A DNA stretch of 64,000 bases, from NCBI RefSeq assembly GCF_910592395.1, contig NC_088312.1:6512001-6576000 (forward strand), written 5' to 3'. A program made the translations under genes and the position numbers. This DNA comes from Lineus longissimus. Its lineage: Eukaryota > Nemertea > Pilidiophora > Heteronemertea > Lineidae. A model generated the notes under the pieces. That model searched no databases. It saw nothing but the letters and a program-made list of their open reading frames with translations, and had not been told where the DNA came from. Below, in pieces: positions 1-12,950 of the stretch. Every line of letters begins with the position of its first letter. Position 1 is the first letter of the stretch.

Positions 1-3000
1 TAGAAAAAGGTACATGTGGTTGAAATGGAAAAAGTGTTTGTAATTTTCACCAGAGTAGCCAAGCAAGGCTCTGCCTTGATTAGACACCTAGCATATCATG
101 TCTCACTTCTACTCAGTATTACTAGACCAGAAAGTTATGACCAACAATCTCTCGAATGGCAAGATCTCTGTCGGTCAGATTTACCAGATATTAAGTTCAT
201 TTGTGTCGTATTTCATATTTCATATAATACTGTTCTGAAGTGCCATTGCCATTCTAGAAACTCATCTCGAGAGTATTTCATACGCCTCCCTGCACTTCAA
301 GGTCCTTCAAATGCAATCAGAGCCATGACGATATCTTAGACAATAATAGCAGATTGGTCAGCAAAGGAGTCACAAAAACCAATCTGGACAGCTGGCTCTC
401 TCCAACTGTTATATCATAAATCATTCATTGGTGATCATACCACAGTTACCTTTTTTTTAAGGTATTGCATGATATTATAAACCAACCAAGTTTATTCTGG
501 CTATATGTAAGCAACTTGGTTGATTTCAGGAAGTTGACAGATCTGTACCACAGACTACACACAGGCTACAGCTGCCATCCCCAGCAAATCAAATTGATTG
601 CACCAGATCTGGTGCGTAGTAGTCAGGCCATCCAGGTTCAAAAGGTTGATACAGATCGAGTCTCAGATGAGGAATACATTTATCACAGGTCATAACACCC
701 CCAGTTCTCTAACTGTGGATATTACACATCTGAAGACCATAAATTTAACCCCCAGGTCTGCCTAAAATACCCATGTATCATTTCAAACAACTGTCTCAAT
801 GCACTTCAGGTGGTGTGTGGCTCTAATCTTTCTTATTCCACAACCGTTGAGCTATAAAACAGCTAAACACGCCTCAAAAGTGATAAATCAAGAAGGATGT
901 TTTTACCCACTTCCATATTGACCATGCAAGAAGTATCAGGTGCTACATTATAGCTTTCTTTTTCACCAGAATTTTTCACATGCAATATTCATGGAGTATC
1001 TGAACACAACAACACTGACACGACGCCAGTTTCTAGTTTATTGCAGGAGAATGTCAAAGTTTTTCACTTCGCCATCATATTTGATGATAAAAGCAAAAAA
1101 TTACAATTTTTATATCTGCATTGAGTGCTGTTCACAAGAAGGTAAAAGAAATGCTGCTGCTTTTGGTCAGTTTAGCTGACATTAGTTCAACTATCAGGAA
1201 TGCACATTCCAAATTTTCAAGGTGAAGTTTGGTCAAAGGTCAAGTCCTTTCGGGTCCATTTGCAAGGAATTCTTAAATGAACGATGCATAATTGACAAGG
1301 AAACAAACAAGGTGGTGTCAATGTACCAAACCCATTTCCAGACCACCCTGGGATAGAAACTGATATAAACTTGCTTTCATTTGGCCTGATTGTTAACACA
1401 TCCACTTTTTTCATGTGAACCTCCGACAAAATTGGGCGTGATTCATTTTTGATGACAAACATGTCAATCTGTTCTTTGCGTGACAGATCCAGACTCCGGT
1501 AACCTAATCAGCCAGTTGTATTAATATGATGCATCATTGGTGTCATCATATTACACTTCTAGAGCCACATCTCTGAATTCGAGATTTATCTTTTCCCCAG
1601 GAACACCTAATGGACGAAAAGGTGATATTTATTGATGGTCACATGTGCTGACCGCCATTTGACCATTTTTATCTCACATCAATCTGATTTATTAACATCA
1701 TATCTCATATAATGATAAAGAGAAGCACATCATTAATAATCAGAAACAAAAGTTAGAATTTAAGTAGATGAGATATGGGGAGGGGGGTCAATATAAATGT
1801 AGTATTGACTACAAACTTTTAACTACAGCCAAAAAGGATATCTCTACTCCTTTGCTTGCACATGAAATTAGTATCAGCAATCCATAAAATGGTCCATCCA
1901 CCCTCCATGCCCCAGACATCCGCAAACACAATAAATATGATTTTATTTCGCACATCAAACCAAAAGGGTGCATGTTGGGGAATTTGGTGGACAAGTTATT
2001 TGCTTTACTAGTGATTAACTTGACAATTTCTACCAACACATAATAAAATAGTGTCATCACGAATACAAACTGTCACGATTATCATATCTTCAACTGTCAC
2101 GAGGCGCGAAATGATCGCTGGCTCTTTGAAGTCTTGAAGAATGATCGATTTGGCAAATTTATGGATTGGCGCCAAAGAAAACAATCATGTCGTGGGTTTT
2201 TTTCACTAAGAAGATGAGGTCATAGCAACTGACCATTAGATTTTCCTGAGAGATTTGAAAAAAAAATCATGTTCGATATGACTAGGCGAAGAAAATGATT
2301 CAGACATGTAGTTGGATAGTGATGTTGGCTACTGTGTTGGTTTTAGAAAAGCTGCACTATAAACAGTTGGACCATTTGGTAAGACCAAGATCCAATTTGG
2401 AGTACCCAAATAATTCATAGAGTGTACTCTTCAAAGAGTGAGAATACCAGCTGCATCTTAGTAAAGGTTACGGTTTAAAACCTTTTAAAAACTTCCATTT
2501 CAATTTATTTTCATGATTTGCCAAGATGATGTAGGATATTTTGTCACTATTGATTGGCGAGATAAGGCACTTAGGCATGTTTGCCCCAGGCTGTGATCTA
2601 GGCTGCAGACTTTTGAATAAATGAAGCTAGTTTGAACAGTTGCAAGCAGTTTCAAAACACTAATCTCAACTGGTATTCAGCACAGAAGGTTTTGTATATT
2701 TTTCCTTTTTAGTATTCAGTTGTTCAAAGCTAACAGGTCAAGTGAATTTTCCACGACCAGCCTACTCCTAAGATTTTCACCGCCCACGAAAATGTTCCTT
2801 CCTGCTGTGCATAAACTGCTAAGTTAAGTAGATTCGGTGTGCTGAACTTGTGATTAAGTAGTGTTCTATTCAGAAACTCTTGTTGTGGAATTCCTTAATG
2901 AGGAATATAAGCTGATTCAGAGGCAGCAAAAATGGATTTGGTCGACCCTATTTTGCCTTTCTATTTCAATAACAAATAGATTACCTGCGCCAAAACATTT

Positions 3001-6000
3001 TTTCCCAGAAGTATTTTTCGCTATTTGCCTGATTTGATTCAAAAGTCAAATTGTCTATTATGTCATAAATCAAGGAGAAAATAATCGATTTGAAAAAAAC
3101 CTGTCATTACCTCGAAGTCATCTGTCACAGATTTAATTAGAATTTGATACAAAGCTTAAAATGATAATCCGAGATTCATATCATGCAGGAAATTCTATCA
3201 TCATTAGTTTGACTGTGGCTAATGGGTTTTTTAACTACTATTATTTTTTCATTGCAAACTAATGATTCCAGAAATCAGAACCCCAATTTGAAGAATTTGG
3301 GACGACAATCTTCTTAATTTGAAACTGAATCAGAATTTTTGCCCTAGTGTCGAAGTTATGCAAAGGTACCTTGCTAGCTTCCCATGCTAGTGCAGGATCA
3401 CAGATTGGATGGAAAAATTGTCAAATTTAAAGAACGGCGGTGCAGGATAAGATCAGTTTGGGTGATTTAAAAGATTGAGATTCACAGCGACCTTGAAGGC
3501 ACCTGGGTTCTCTGAGGCGCTGATCTTCATGGACCGCAAATTCTAACCAATGATGGTTAGGGGCATAAAGGTGTTCTTTAATACCTAATCTACCCAATAG
3601 GAGAGCTTAGTCCTTCAAAAGGGTGTAAACCAACCCTTCAGCAAAAAGTTAACAGAATCACTGATGAGAGAAAAAGAGAACAACCGGACAACAACTTTAT
3701 CAATCTTGCAATGAGCAAACAACTTATACAATTGCAAGCAACAGCAAACAAGTCTGCTAATTATCCAAGTATAGACTCTTATAGAAAGAGTGGATAAAAC
3801 ATCATACGAAGTATAAAGCATCAGGGGAAATAAAGAAAAAGGAATCTGGGTACAAACCGACAAGAGATGGACCTGTCACAAACAAAGCCTGCTACTTGAG
3901 GCCATAATGGCTTGCCACTCCTTTGATACGTGGACAAAACATTACTGGTATCGCCATTACGGAAGTAAATTGATGAAGATCATAAGCGTCCAAGAAGAGG
4001 AAGCAACAGTAATGGCCAAGATAATGCAGTACAAAGCAACAAAAGATGATGGTCAAAATGTAGTGGAAAACGGCACTCATGCGTGAGATCTTGTTAGGTA
4101 TCGCCTCAACGGTAAAGCTCCTAGTACAATAGATACAGATTGGGATCCAGACAGAACAATTGGCTCAATCTCATCAGACCTAAAGTCCACAGGAAATACA
4201 TTTACCATCAGGATCCAATAGTTATTGTCTTATTGCTTCATCAATAGACAGGATTAGCAAACACCCGACTCCGACTGCGAGTACGATTGTTTAGTTCTGC
4301 CAGTTAGCAGCATGGCTACTCTCAGATGATGCACCAGCTTTTAGAAATTGGTGAAAATCCCATCCCACAAAAACCTCATTTTACAGAGAGTTATTGCCAT
4401 CCAAAGTTCATCACTGGCTATCAGCGTTTCCCAGAGAACATATAGGTTAAGAAACAAGTCATGAATCTTCGAGAAAAGATTAATTGTACAGGGAGAGCGC
4501 TTATGAGTAGATGCAGGACTATACTTAATCTTGGAGCGTAAAAAAGAGTTGAATAGTAGAATGGGGACAATAGAGCGACTGACCTTCATACCATGGAAGG
4601 GTTTTCAATGAAGGATTCTTTTTTGATAGCCTTGCAACTAAAAAAGAAACCAGCTTTTCTGTTCTTTCTCCAAGAGAACCTCTCCATACCCGTTTGTTAC
4701 AGCAAAACTGATTGAAAGTTGGCTGTGATTTCCCCAATGGACAAAAACAACGATTACGCCAAGTTCATCTTCAGAAATATTGCTCACTCAGCATGAATCA
4801 AAGCTTTTTTTTCAGCATAGACATCTCAATTCTGTTTTTAAGCCAATACCATTCAGTTTTCTCGTCAAACTTTTTTCAGGATGACAACTATACCCCAAAT
4901 GGATGATTTTGAAAGTGATTTCTCTTTGAGCTCATAAAAATGGATGGCCCATGGATGGCTCATGGATGGAATGTTGATGATTAATCGCTGTCATGGATCC
5001 ATGCATGGACACTTTTGCCTGTGTATAGGAACGGGTGCCCCCTGCTAATAAAACATTTACATTCTCAGCTTCTCTCGTGTGGTTGATTTGACCCTCAACA
5101 GAGATATAAAGTTTAGTATATCCCAGCAGTTTTACTTTCAGTCACAGAGCTCATTGAAAGTTAAGGCAGCAATTACAGCACGGACCCTTGGGCACATATT
5201 TCGATCAACAGAAACATGTATGATAAACTCCTGCAAATCTTGTCTACGCCAAATTGGTCCTTCGGCTCGATGGTGATAGAGTAAGATTAAATCTCTTGAG
5301 GACTTTTTAATTGATTAGGCAGCATGTGGTAGTGGAATCACATACTGTTTGACGCATGATCTGTCATACATAATTGGTTACTGAATTTGATGTTTACGAA
5401 AAAATTATATGAGGGGGGGAGACCAATGTGAAGTACGGCCAGACGTTCCCGTGTTGGTTGGAGAAGTTGAAGATCATACACTGGACTTCAGCAACCACAA
5501 TTACTGTCGAGAATCTGACTGCAGCCATACCATGCATTTACGTTTTGTCAAGCCAATACACCACAGAATTTCCTCCCACAGTGTGATTTGCTCTCCACTT
5601 TCTAAGCTTCATTCCCAACGAACATGATGAAATTATTCCAAAAAGTAATCCTTCGCCCCCAAATTACCCCTTTTCGTGAATGTGAACATCAAGAGTAACC
5701 CAAGCAAGAGCAGCTGTAATGAAATTTCATGCCGAGATGCTTTGACAACGACACCCATTCATTTGCCTTTCAAGACCCAACCAGTAATGGTGCGCACTGA
5801 TGCATCATGTAATTTCATTTCGGGGCCAAGTTAAACTGAACAGAGTCTTGGTAGGAATCGGTTCTATGCGTATAGGTTGGCACTCGGTGCTAATGGAATT
5901 AATGGAAGGTAGGAAGAGTGGTATACCCTTGAGTAGTCGAGATATTTTTGAAACCTTCGAAACCTTCCAGGATAGTTACCCAATTGAATACACCACAGAT

Positions 6001-7034
6001 CAATGTCATGGGTTTCTTTCACGTTTAGCCGCAAATCTAGAATGATTACTCTAGCAGGCTTGCTTTCTTCCAATTCAATTAATATTTTACAGGGGAAAGA
6101 AACAATCGCAAGCACTCTGCTCTGCGAGCAGGTGAAAAGAATACATCTATCCTTTGCTTAACAGAACGAGTAAGCAATATTCTCACTTTACAATACATGA
6201 ACACCCACTAGGACAGGCAACACTATTGATAAGCCATGACACCAGAGGTATTGATAGCCTCGCAGACATTTACTCCGATAGGGACAAATCTCTTCCACAA
6301 TATGGATTGCTAATTATCACAAAGCAGCCTTATCCCACGCATGTACGACGGCTTTAAGAGGAGACAACCAACAGAATGTGTAACAATAGCCCTCATCAGC
6401 TGAAAGACAAGATTAAGCCCAACTTGTGCTGTAGTTGAGATGCCCCAAGAAATAATCTAGCGTAACTTAAGAAGTTTTCAATAACTACTTCATGGGTATT
6501 ACGCAGGAAAGTTTTTCTCGCCAAGAAATAACACATTGCTTAAAAGATGGTGTCTTATTAAGAGGACGTATAAATTGTCTGGGAGTATAGAGCATTGACA
6601 TCTCAAATGGCATGCTCCCAAATGACATGGGGATCTTTTAAAGCTGACACGAAAGCATTTAGGGAATACGGCGCAGGGAAGTATGTCACGATAGATGTTT
6701 TAGATTACAGCACACTTTTGCCAAAGAAAGTCTCAGCTTTCCTTATTTCCTCAGATATGCAGTATCTCGGCATATCAGAAAAAACCACTGAAATACTTTA
6801 AGTGTCACCAACCCGAGACTATTTCTGAATGTACAAGAAACTGGTGTTATTATGCACATGGTTATTCAATCTCATTGCTTTCTCCAACACATCGCCAAAA
6901 TCAAGTATGGATTAATCTATCCTTGGCAAAATGAATAGGCAATCATAAATACTTCAGCAGATCCCGGCCACAATAAACTGTGACTGACACTTGGAAAAAG
7001 TGATTAGCAAACATGCCGGAATCGATATGACGTC
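1..7034. other. Intergenic or intronic DNA, no gene recognised
   Basis: Reading frames here are short, many begin at GTG, and none shows a domain, signal peptide or codon pattern I recognise. Small items seen are an ATGGATGG cluster near 4940-5010 and AT-rich low-complexity tracts. I find no RNA gene. Confidence 0.6.
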
Positions 7035-7171
7035 TGGCTGATAGATCTAATGAAAGGCGTTCGCGTCTTAGTTCTACACGCTCTCTGGCTCAAGGGAATC
7101 ACCTTGTGATTGCAATGCACAAAACAATCAGTCGAAAAACTGTGCAGAGTTTTAGAGTACTGCACTAGCTG

Positions 7172-7505
7172 CAGCTTCGTGATTTCAAATATCCAACCCA
7201 AAGTTGAGATAATATTGTTGAGATTTAGTAACACTTGCCTCATGAACAGATAAATCTCTTTTAACAAGATATTGGAGAGTGCATAAACAAGCCTAAATGC
7301 CTTGATGACTCCGACGGTAGCATGATAGATCAACCACAGCTTCATGATCTCAAATATCTAACCCAAAGTTGAGATACCATTGTTGGGATTAGTAACTCTA
7401 CAGAAGCTTGCCACTTGCCCCCACAACAGACCTCTTTCAACATGAAATCCACACATGCATAAACAAGCCTTAATGCCTTAATCACTCCAACGGTAGCATG
7501 ATACA
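7172..7505. repeat. Tandem duplication, 165-bp period
   Basis: CAGCTTCGTGATTTCAAATA at 7172 recurs as CAGCTTCATGATCTCAAATA at 7337. Both are followed by ACCCAAAGTTGAGATA, GCATAAACAAGCC, AATGCCTT and CGGTAGCATGATA. A further partial unit end (GATAGATCTAATGAAA at 7040) upstream suggests the array was once longer. The reverse-strand frames here are shadows. Confidence 0.85.
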
Positions 7506-7671
7506 TCCAATGAAAAGAATCACGGTCCTTGTCATGCAATGTGGCTTGGAGGGATAGCTCTGTTGTCTTAACTCATAAACCAATTTGTAGAGGAGCTCAA
7601 CCAAAAGGCATTGACACGGGAAGAAGGGTATCAACATTACTGAAAGAATGAAATGGCCAATTTACAAATCA

Positions 7672-7808
7672 TTTACAGCCCAAATCACAATTGTCATCCC
7701 TTAATTCACGTCATTGGCACGGCAGTGGTGTGTCATAGACAAATTTCCCGTACGTTGCGCGTCTATGACAAAAAGCAGGAAGGATGTCAATTATGATTTG
7801 GACTGTAA
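7672..7808. mobile_element. Short MITE with about 30-bp terminal inverted repeats
   Basis: The left end TTTACAGCCCAAATCACAAT, going on to CATCCCTT, is matched in inverted form at the right end (AAGGATGTCAATTATGATTT, GGACTGTAAA). Inside is a second inverted pair, TGTCATAGAC at 7731-7740 and GTCTATGACA at 7761-7770. It has no coding capacity. It shares its ends with 28520-28703. Confidence 0.85.
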
Positions 7809-8010
7809 AAGACACTTGCACGAGGATATAATAACAGTAGCAAAATTCGCCATGACAAAAAAGCATTTCCTTCAATTATTTTTTCTGAGCAGCTATGCTT
7901 AAAAAGTGTTATTAAATCAATTGATGCTGGCACACTCATTATGGCAAATCCCGGAGGAAATCAATGATGACAACAGCTGACTATCTCTTTAGTAGATGGG
8001 AATTTCAAAA

Positions 8011-8124
8011 GCAACCTGTTTGTGAAAACGTCACTTCACTTTTTATGAACTAAGTTCAGTATAGTAAAGCAACCTGTATGCGATAACATCTTTTTACTTG
8101 TTTACGAACTAAGCTGTACAGTAA
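8011..8124. repeat. Tandem duplication, 58-bp period, two copies
   Basis: GCAACCTGTTTGTGAAAACG at 8011 and GCAACCTGTATGCGATAACA at 8069 begin two units. Both run on to TTTACGAACTAAG or TTTATGAACTAAG and end at AGTAAAG. Confidence 0.8.
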
Positions 8125-9639
8125 AGAGTGCTCTAGGTTTTCAATGCCGACAAGTCACTCGACATAACTACTACACCAACAAGTTTAAAATGCCAAGAGG
8201 TCGGCAAAATCCTCAAAATACGAAATGTTTCAAAATAGTACAGAAACATGTCAAATATGAAACCCTTGTATTCCCGATTGGGTAAATGCAAAGGAGAGGT
8301 TTTATATCAAACAGTAGATGATGTTACAACATTTGATAACTGGTAACTGTGTTCCTGACATTGACACCGACACTGCCTATACATATATCAGTCAAAAACA
8401 AAGACGTCTGCTCAAATTGAAGTGGAATCAAATATTCAAATCCTATAAGCCTCTTGTTGAAACCATTTATTCTGCGACGTTGACGGCTGATGGTGATGGA
8501 CATTTCAGATAAATGGAATGACTTTCCTACCAAACACTTTATGAAAATGCCAGAAAGCCTGACATCTAATTCTAAAGTTAGCTTTTGTAAATTCCAGTTG
8601 AACATTTTCAGGGCTTCGTAACAATTATTGAAGATTTAGACAGCTTTGAGATAAAAGAGAGACTTATTAGCTAGCAGCATTAATGAAAGAGAGTTTTTCA
8701 CACAGCACCACCTATGGGGGCAAAGTGCAAGTTGAAAATCTTTGAAACTGCAAAGACAAAATGGCATTATAAGACCTTTACGCCACCCAAAGAATGCCCA
8801 GTATCAAAGGTGTCATTATTTTTAAAATGCATACAGCTGGTGCAAGCAATTATGTATTGTCTTTCAACTGAACATGACAAGTGGCCAAGGGGAAATTGGA
8901 GCAGATCATAGTAATTATACAAAGTATTCAATTAAGCCACCCTCCCTACTGGACTTAGCATTTCCTCCTTCGTCATCATTCACCACTGGGATTACCATAA
9001 GATCAAAGGGTAAAAGCTTCAGGATAACTAAATCATGATGTTTTTATACCAAAACAATCAATCATAAAAGCACGGTAGAAGATATTAATCATTCTGTTGT
9101 GGCAGAGATCTCATCTAACCTGCTCGACATCTTCAAAAGAGAATAATTATTTCTATCGCAAAAAAGCATAATTAACTAGAACATGTTGAGTGTCTCTGAA
9201 GTTTGGAATAATGAATAGTAGATTTTGTGGCTGAACCTCTGCTGGTGCCATAATATCATTATGATTATCCCAACTATACTCGCTGAAGTTGACCATGATG
9301 CATGGCTTTGTCCAGGGGTGAAGGTACTTGCGCTAAATATGTAGATCACATTTTCGACTAGACCGGCCTAAATTTATTCAATAAACCATGTCAGAATTTA
9401 AATCAATGAGCCATGAGAGAATTTAAACATCCAATAACTTCAATCGAAAAAAAATCCAATTTTGATGATGGCCCCAGAGGTTTTATCACTTAACCAATTG
9501 TTATTGGTCTAGGATGGACTAATATTGACTGATGGATATCAAGATGGTTTAGATGGTCGTTTGCAGTTTAACTCAGATATAAATGCAAATTTCAGCCCTG
9601 ACCATAGGACTGGCTATTTGGCCAGTTTGGGGTACACAG

Positions 9640-9735
9640 ACCTTTCTAATGAGATATTCTAATAAGAGGACAACTCGGGATAAAGTGTGGTGTCTGTAAT
9701 AGAGAGGGTTTCCTCAGTAGGGAGGTGTCCGCCAA
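9640..9735. repeat. Fragment related to the 21.6-kb inverted-repeat element
   Basis: TTCTAATAAGAGGAC and then GAGAGGGTTTCCTCAGTAGG followed by GAGGTGTCCGCCAAGGG parallel the right half of the 21568 element (AGAGAGTTTCCTGAATAGAG, GAGGTGTTTGCAAATGG). Only this part is recognisable. Confidence 0.5.
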
Positions 9736-10097
9736 GGGAGCTTTGAAAATTGGAGGCCGGGCTATCATCAAGCCTTGGCATCCAAATGCATCTTAAATTC
9801 ATTACCAGCGCACTGGGCAGATAACACTATTGTATGGCTTCATTGTAATGGAGTCTGGCAACCAGGGGACAACATATCAGATCTAGTCTCATACCAAATG
9901 CAATTTGGACATGAATAAAGTGATTGTGGACATGCAACTATAACATAACTACATTTACTACATGGTCACCAAAGAAATTAATATTATTTGTTGCCAAATA
10001 GTCTGCAAATATGATCTAGTGATGAACACCATTACTGTCAGGGGCATTTCCTTGGCTATTCTTCCTCATGGCCAGATTTGAAGTGCCTAGATCTTAC

Positions 10098-10204
10098 GGT
10101 TACACCCATACCCTTACGTGCACCCATGTTGATGGATGGCGGGACAGACGCCATTCTGAAGAGTTCGTTTACCAGCCCTGCTGACGTTCGTCAGCTGAGC
10201 CAAA
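10098..10204. mobile_element. 3' end copy of a dispersed repeat (GGGACAGACGCCATTCTGAA family)
   Basis: This matches 37631-37730 through CGGTTAC, ACCCATGTTGA, GGATGG and the 20-base block GGGACAGACGCCATTCTGAA. It ends with a decayed hairpin (GCTGAC/GTCAGC) and GAGCCAAAG. No gene is present. The copy is older or more mutated than its partner in the hairpin. Confidence 0.8.
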
Positions 10205-12723
10205 GAATGTATCTGTCCCTAAACCACTTATTTAATCATGTCAACTGCCATTGCTCTGCTGCAAACAGAACTAAAGCAGACGCAGGCAATACCATTAAAT
10301 GGTCTCGTTTAAAATTCATGAAAATTCCAATCAGAATTACTTTGTACGCCTAAATATATTCTGGGGCACAGATGCCCTAAGACTTGACTAAGATGTACGG
10401 GCCTCTTATCTCCCCTAAGTCGGATTAAATCTGCTTAACAAGTTAATCAACATGGTTTTTAATATGGCCTCCATCTTAAAATGTTATCGGTGTTGTGCAG
10501 AGGGGCAGCCATGCCAGTCAAGTCTGACGTTATTGGCTCAGCTTGATCTGCTTTAGAGGATTCCTCGGAGGTTTTGGAAGCCAACTAAGTCGGCAAGGTA
10601 TGCCAGCTCAGCAAATGTTTTTTTGCACACTTTTGGACACATCGCAGCAGCTTACTGGACTTTGAGCAATGAAATGAAAACACTGTACATGCTGCAACAG
10701 GGAGAGAGCATTATTTCTGATCTCAGCCCCTAGCCCAAATGATAGAAGACCAAAATCAATCTCAAAACTGAGCCAATAGTCTTTGCAGATATTCATTTAG
10801 ATGTCATTCCCTAGTCTTACTTCTCGCCCAGGACACAAATTGAAATCTCACCAAGACGCTTGGTGCAATAAGGATTACAATTACATTCCAAATGTAAAGA
10901 GATTCAGGTAACAACCACACTCAAAACATCCAGACAATCTGACTATGACTTGAGTAGACAATTCATTTAAAAACATTAGCCATTTAAACCCAAGAGTAAA
11001 GAGATTACACCAGGACAAACATTAGAATATTGAAGGTGGGTTCACAGTTGGGTGCTGAATGCCAACTCCAAATCTATGACCGCCATCCGCACAAAGATTA
11101 GGATGAGCTGTCTTAAAACATGGATTGGGACAAACCACGCAGCAGGATGCAGGCATTATATCCACTGAAAAATAAAGACTGATAGGAGTCAAAAGAAAAG
11201 ATCAATATCTACCAACTTATACCGGCGAAAGACACCACCCTGAAGCTCTGGGTAACTTTGTTACCGATATCGGACTGACTGGTTAGCGTGCATCTCAAAA
11301 ACTCCAAACGCAGAAGAAGAAGTGGAATCTACCGACTTCTATGCCAATTTACTAGACCACTGGAAACTATATCTGTGGTCAATGAACTAACGAAGAAGCA
11401 AAATACAACTAAGAAATTTGTTTTCTTCAATCAACTACGTAAGCTGACTTAAGTTAATATAGCGGATTTCCTTTTTAGGCGCTCAGCATGAGGAGCTGCT
11501 AACATCACCGTGATTAGCCCAGGCGATCTCCAATCAATACAAGATGGGATGTGTCAACCTCTCACTCACACGTTATGCAAGGCATTGACAAAATGACCAT
11601 TGGCCACGATAAAAATAAATTGTTGCCTCATCAGTGAAGTAAGAGAGCTTTCTGGTCTTTGGTCTAAGCAGAAAAATCATCTATTGTATCCTCAGACAGC
11701 ACTTTTTTAATCATTGTCACTTGCACAATGCTACATTTCCTTTGAATCTGGTCTCTGAGTTTGAGTCTCATCATTACCTCATTATCGGTTACTGGATTCT
11801 ATCGAATCTGTTATATCCGCACGCAATGACAAAGGATCCACATTGCAGGAGGGAACTGAGAGCCAATCAGTACCCTTATTGATCGTTACAAAGCCCTGGA
11901 CCACCTTTATACACGACCAAGATTTGACCATATCAATTATTGGTATCTTTGACCTTCTCCACTGGTCACCTCATCAGAGACACCAACCAATGGCAAATAA
12001 CACCCAAAAATTGTACCAGAAACACCCTCATTGCTTTGATCTAAAAGGAAAGAGAAGAAGAAAAAAATTACTCCCAGAGCAGACGTGATGCCTATTGTGA
12101 AGCCCATTCCAATGAAAGTATCAAAGAAACCCCAGTTTGTTGTGTGAGGATCGGTAGACGAATTGATATTCTGGCTGCGATTCTGTGAAATGGACCCAAC
12201 AAAATCATCAGATAACCCTCATTTTCCCCCTGGCGATCATGAACCTGATGCCCGGTGTGCCTAATGGGGGTGAAGGAGACATCAATTGTTCTCTGGACTG
12301 TTTTTTATCACTCGGACACCATCACCAGAGTTGCCAGCTATGGTTATTGCAACCCGTTTGAGCTTATACCGAAGCGCTTCTGTCACACACAGGCCTATTA
12401 CAGGTGGAGTCACCTTTCTGTACAGGCGCAAGTGCGTGTGCAAGGTCCTAATGAGACTCCAGTGATAGTAACAATCAAGATGCATCACAGCTCAAGACAT
12501 CATGATGCCATTTACAACACCACAAATATTGTACATTCCAAATATAAGTTGAAGCGGTAAGCAGGGCCATGATCTAATAAGCCTTCTTCCACGACACCCT
12601 GCAGCATAGAACGATATCATTGGGTAGTAATCTGGTATGATTTGAGATCAGTCATTGGGCAAATTTGCTTGATGTGCAAGGTTATTGATTTGATCTGCCA
12701 GTGTCTCTTCCAAGAAACTCTTT

Positions 12724-12950
12724 AAGGGTCGACCATAGGCACCACCATTTTTACTAGTTCTTGAACTCCTAAAGCAATTAGAACCCCTTCAAAATGAAGT
12801 GATGCCCATTCAAAACCTTGAAGGCTGTTCTCTGGAAAACAAAGAACAGACTCCACTCTAGAAACTGGCATTCACCATGTTTTGAAAGAGCTCTAATTGC
12901 TTTAGGATTTCAAGTTCTCGCCAAAATGGTGGTGCCAATACGTCAACTCT
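12724..12950. mobile_element. Foldback/MITE element with long terminal inverted repeats
   Basis: The left arm reads GACCATAGGCACCACCATTT and continues through CTAAAGCAATTAGAACCCC. The right end is its reverse complement (GCTCTAATTGCTTTAGGATT ... AATGGTGGTGCCAATACGTC). Similarity runs inward to nearly the middle, giving arms of roughly 85 bases. There is no coding capacity. Target-site duplication is unclear, with TTTAAG at the left and TCTAAA at the right. A one-arm copy occurs at 48718. Confidence 0.88.

Larger units (their letters stand above)
8125..12723. other. Intergenic or intronic DNA with two repeat fragments
   Basis: Apart from the repeat pieces at about 9640 and 10098, I see no gene, RNA gene or ordered repeat here. 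Confidence 0.6.
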
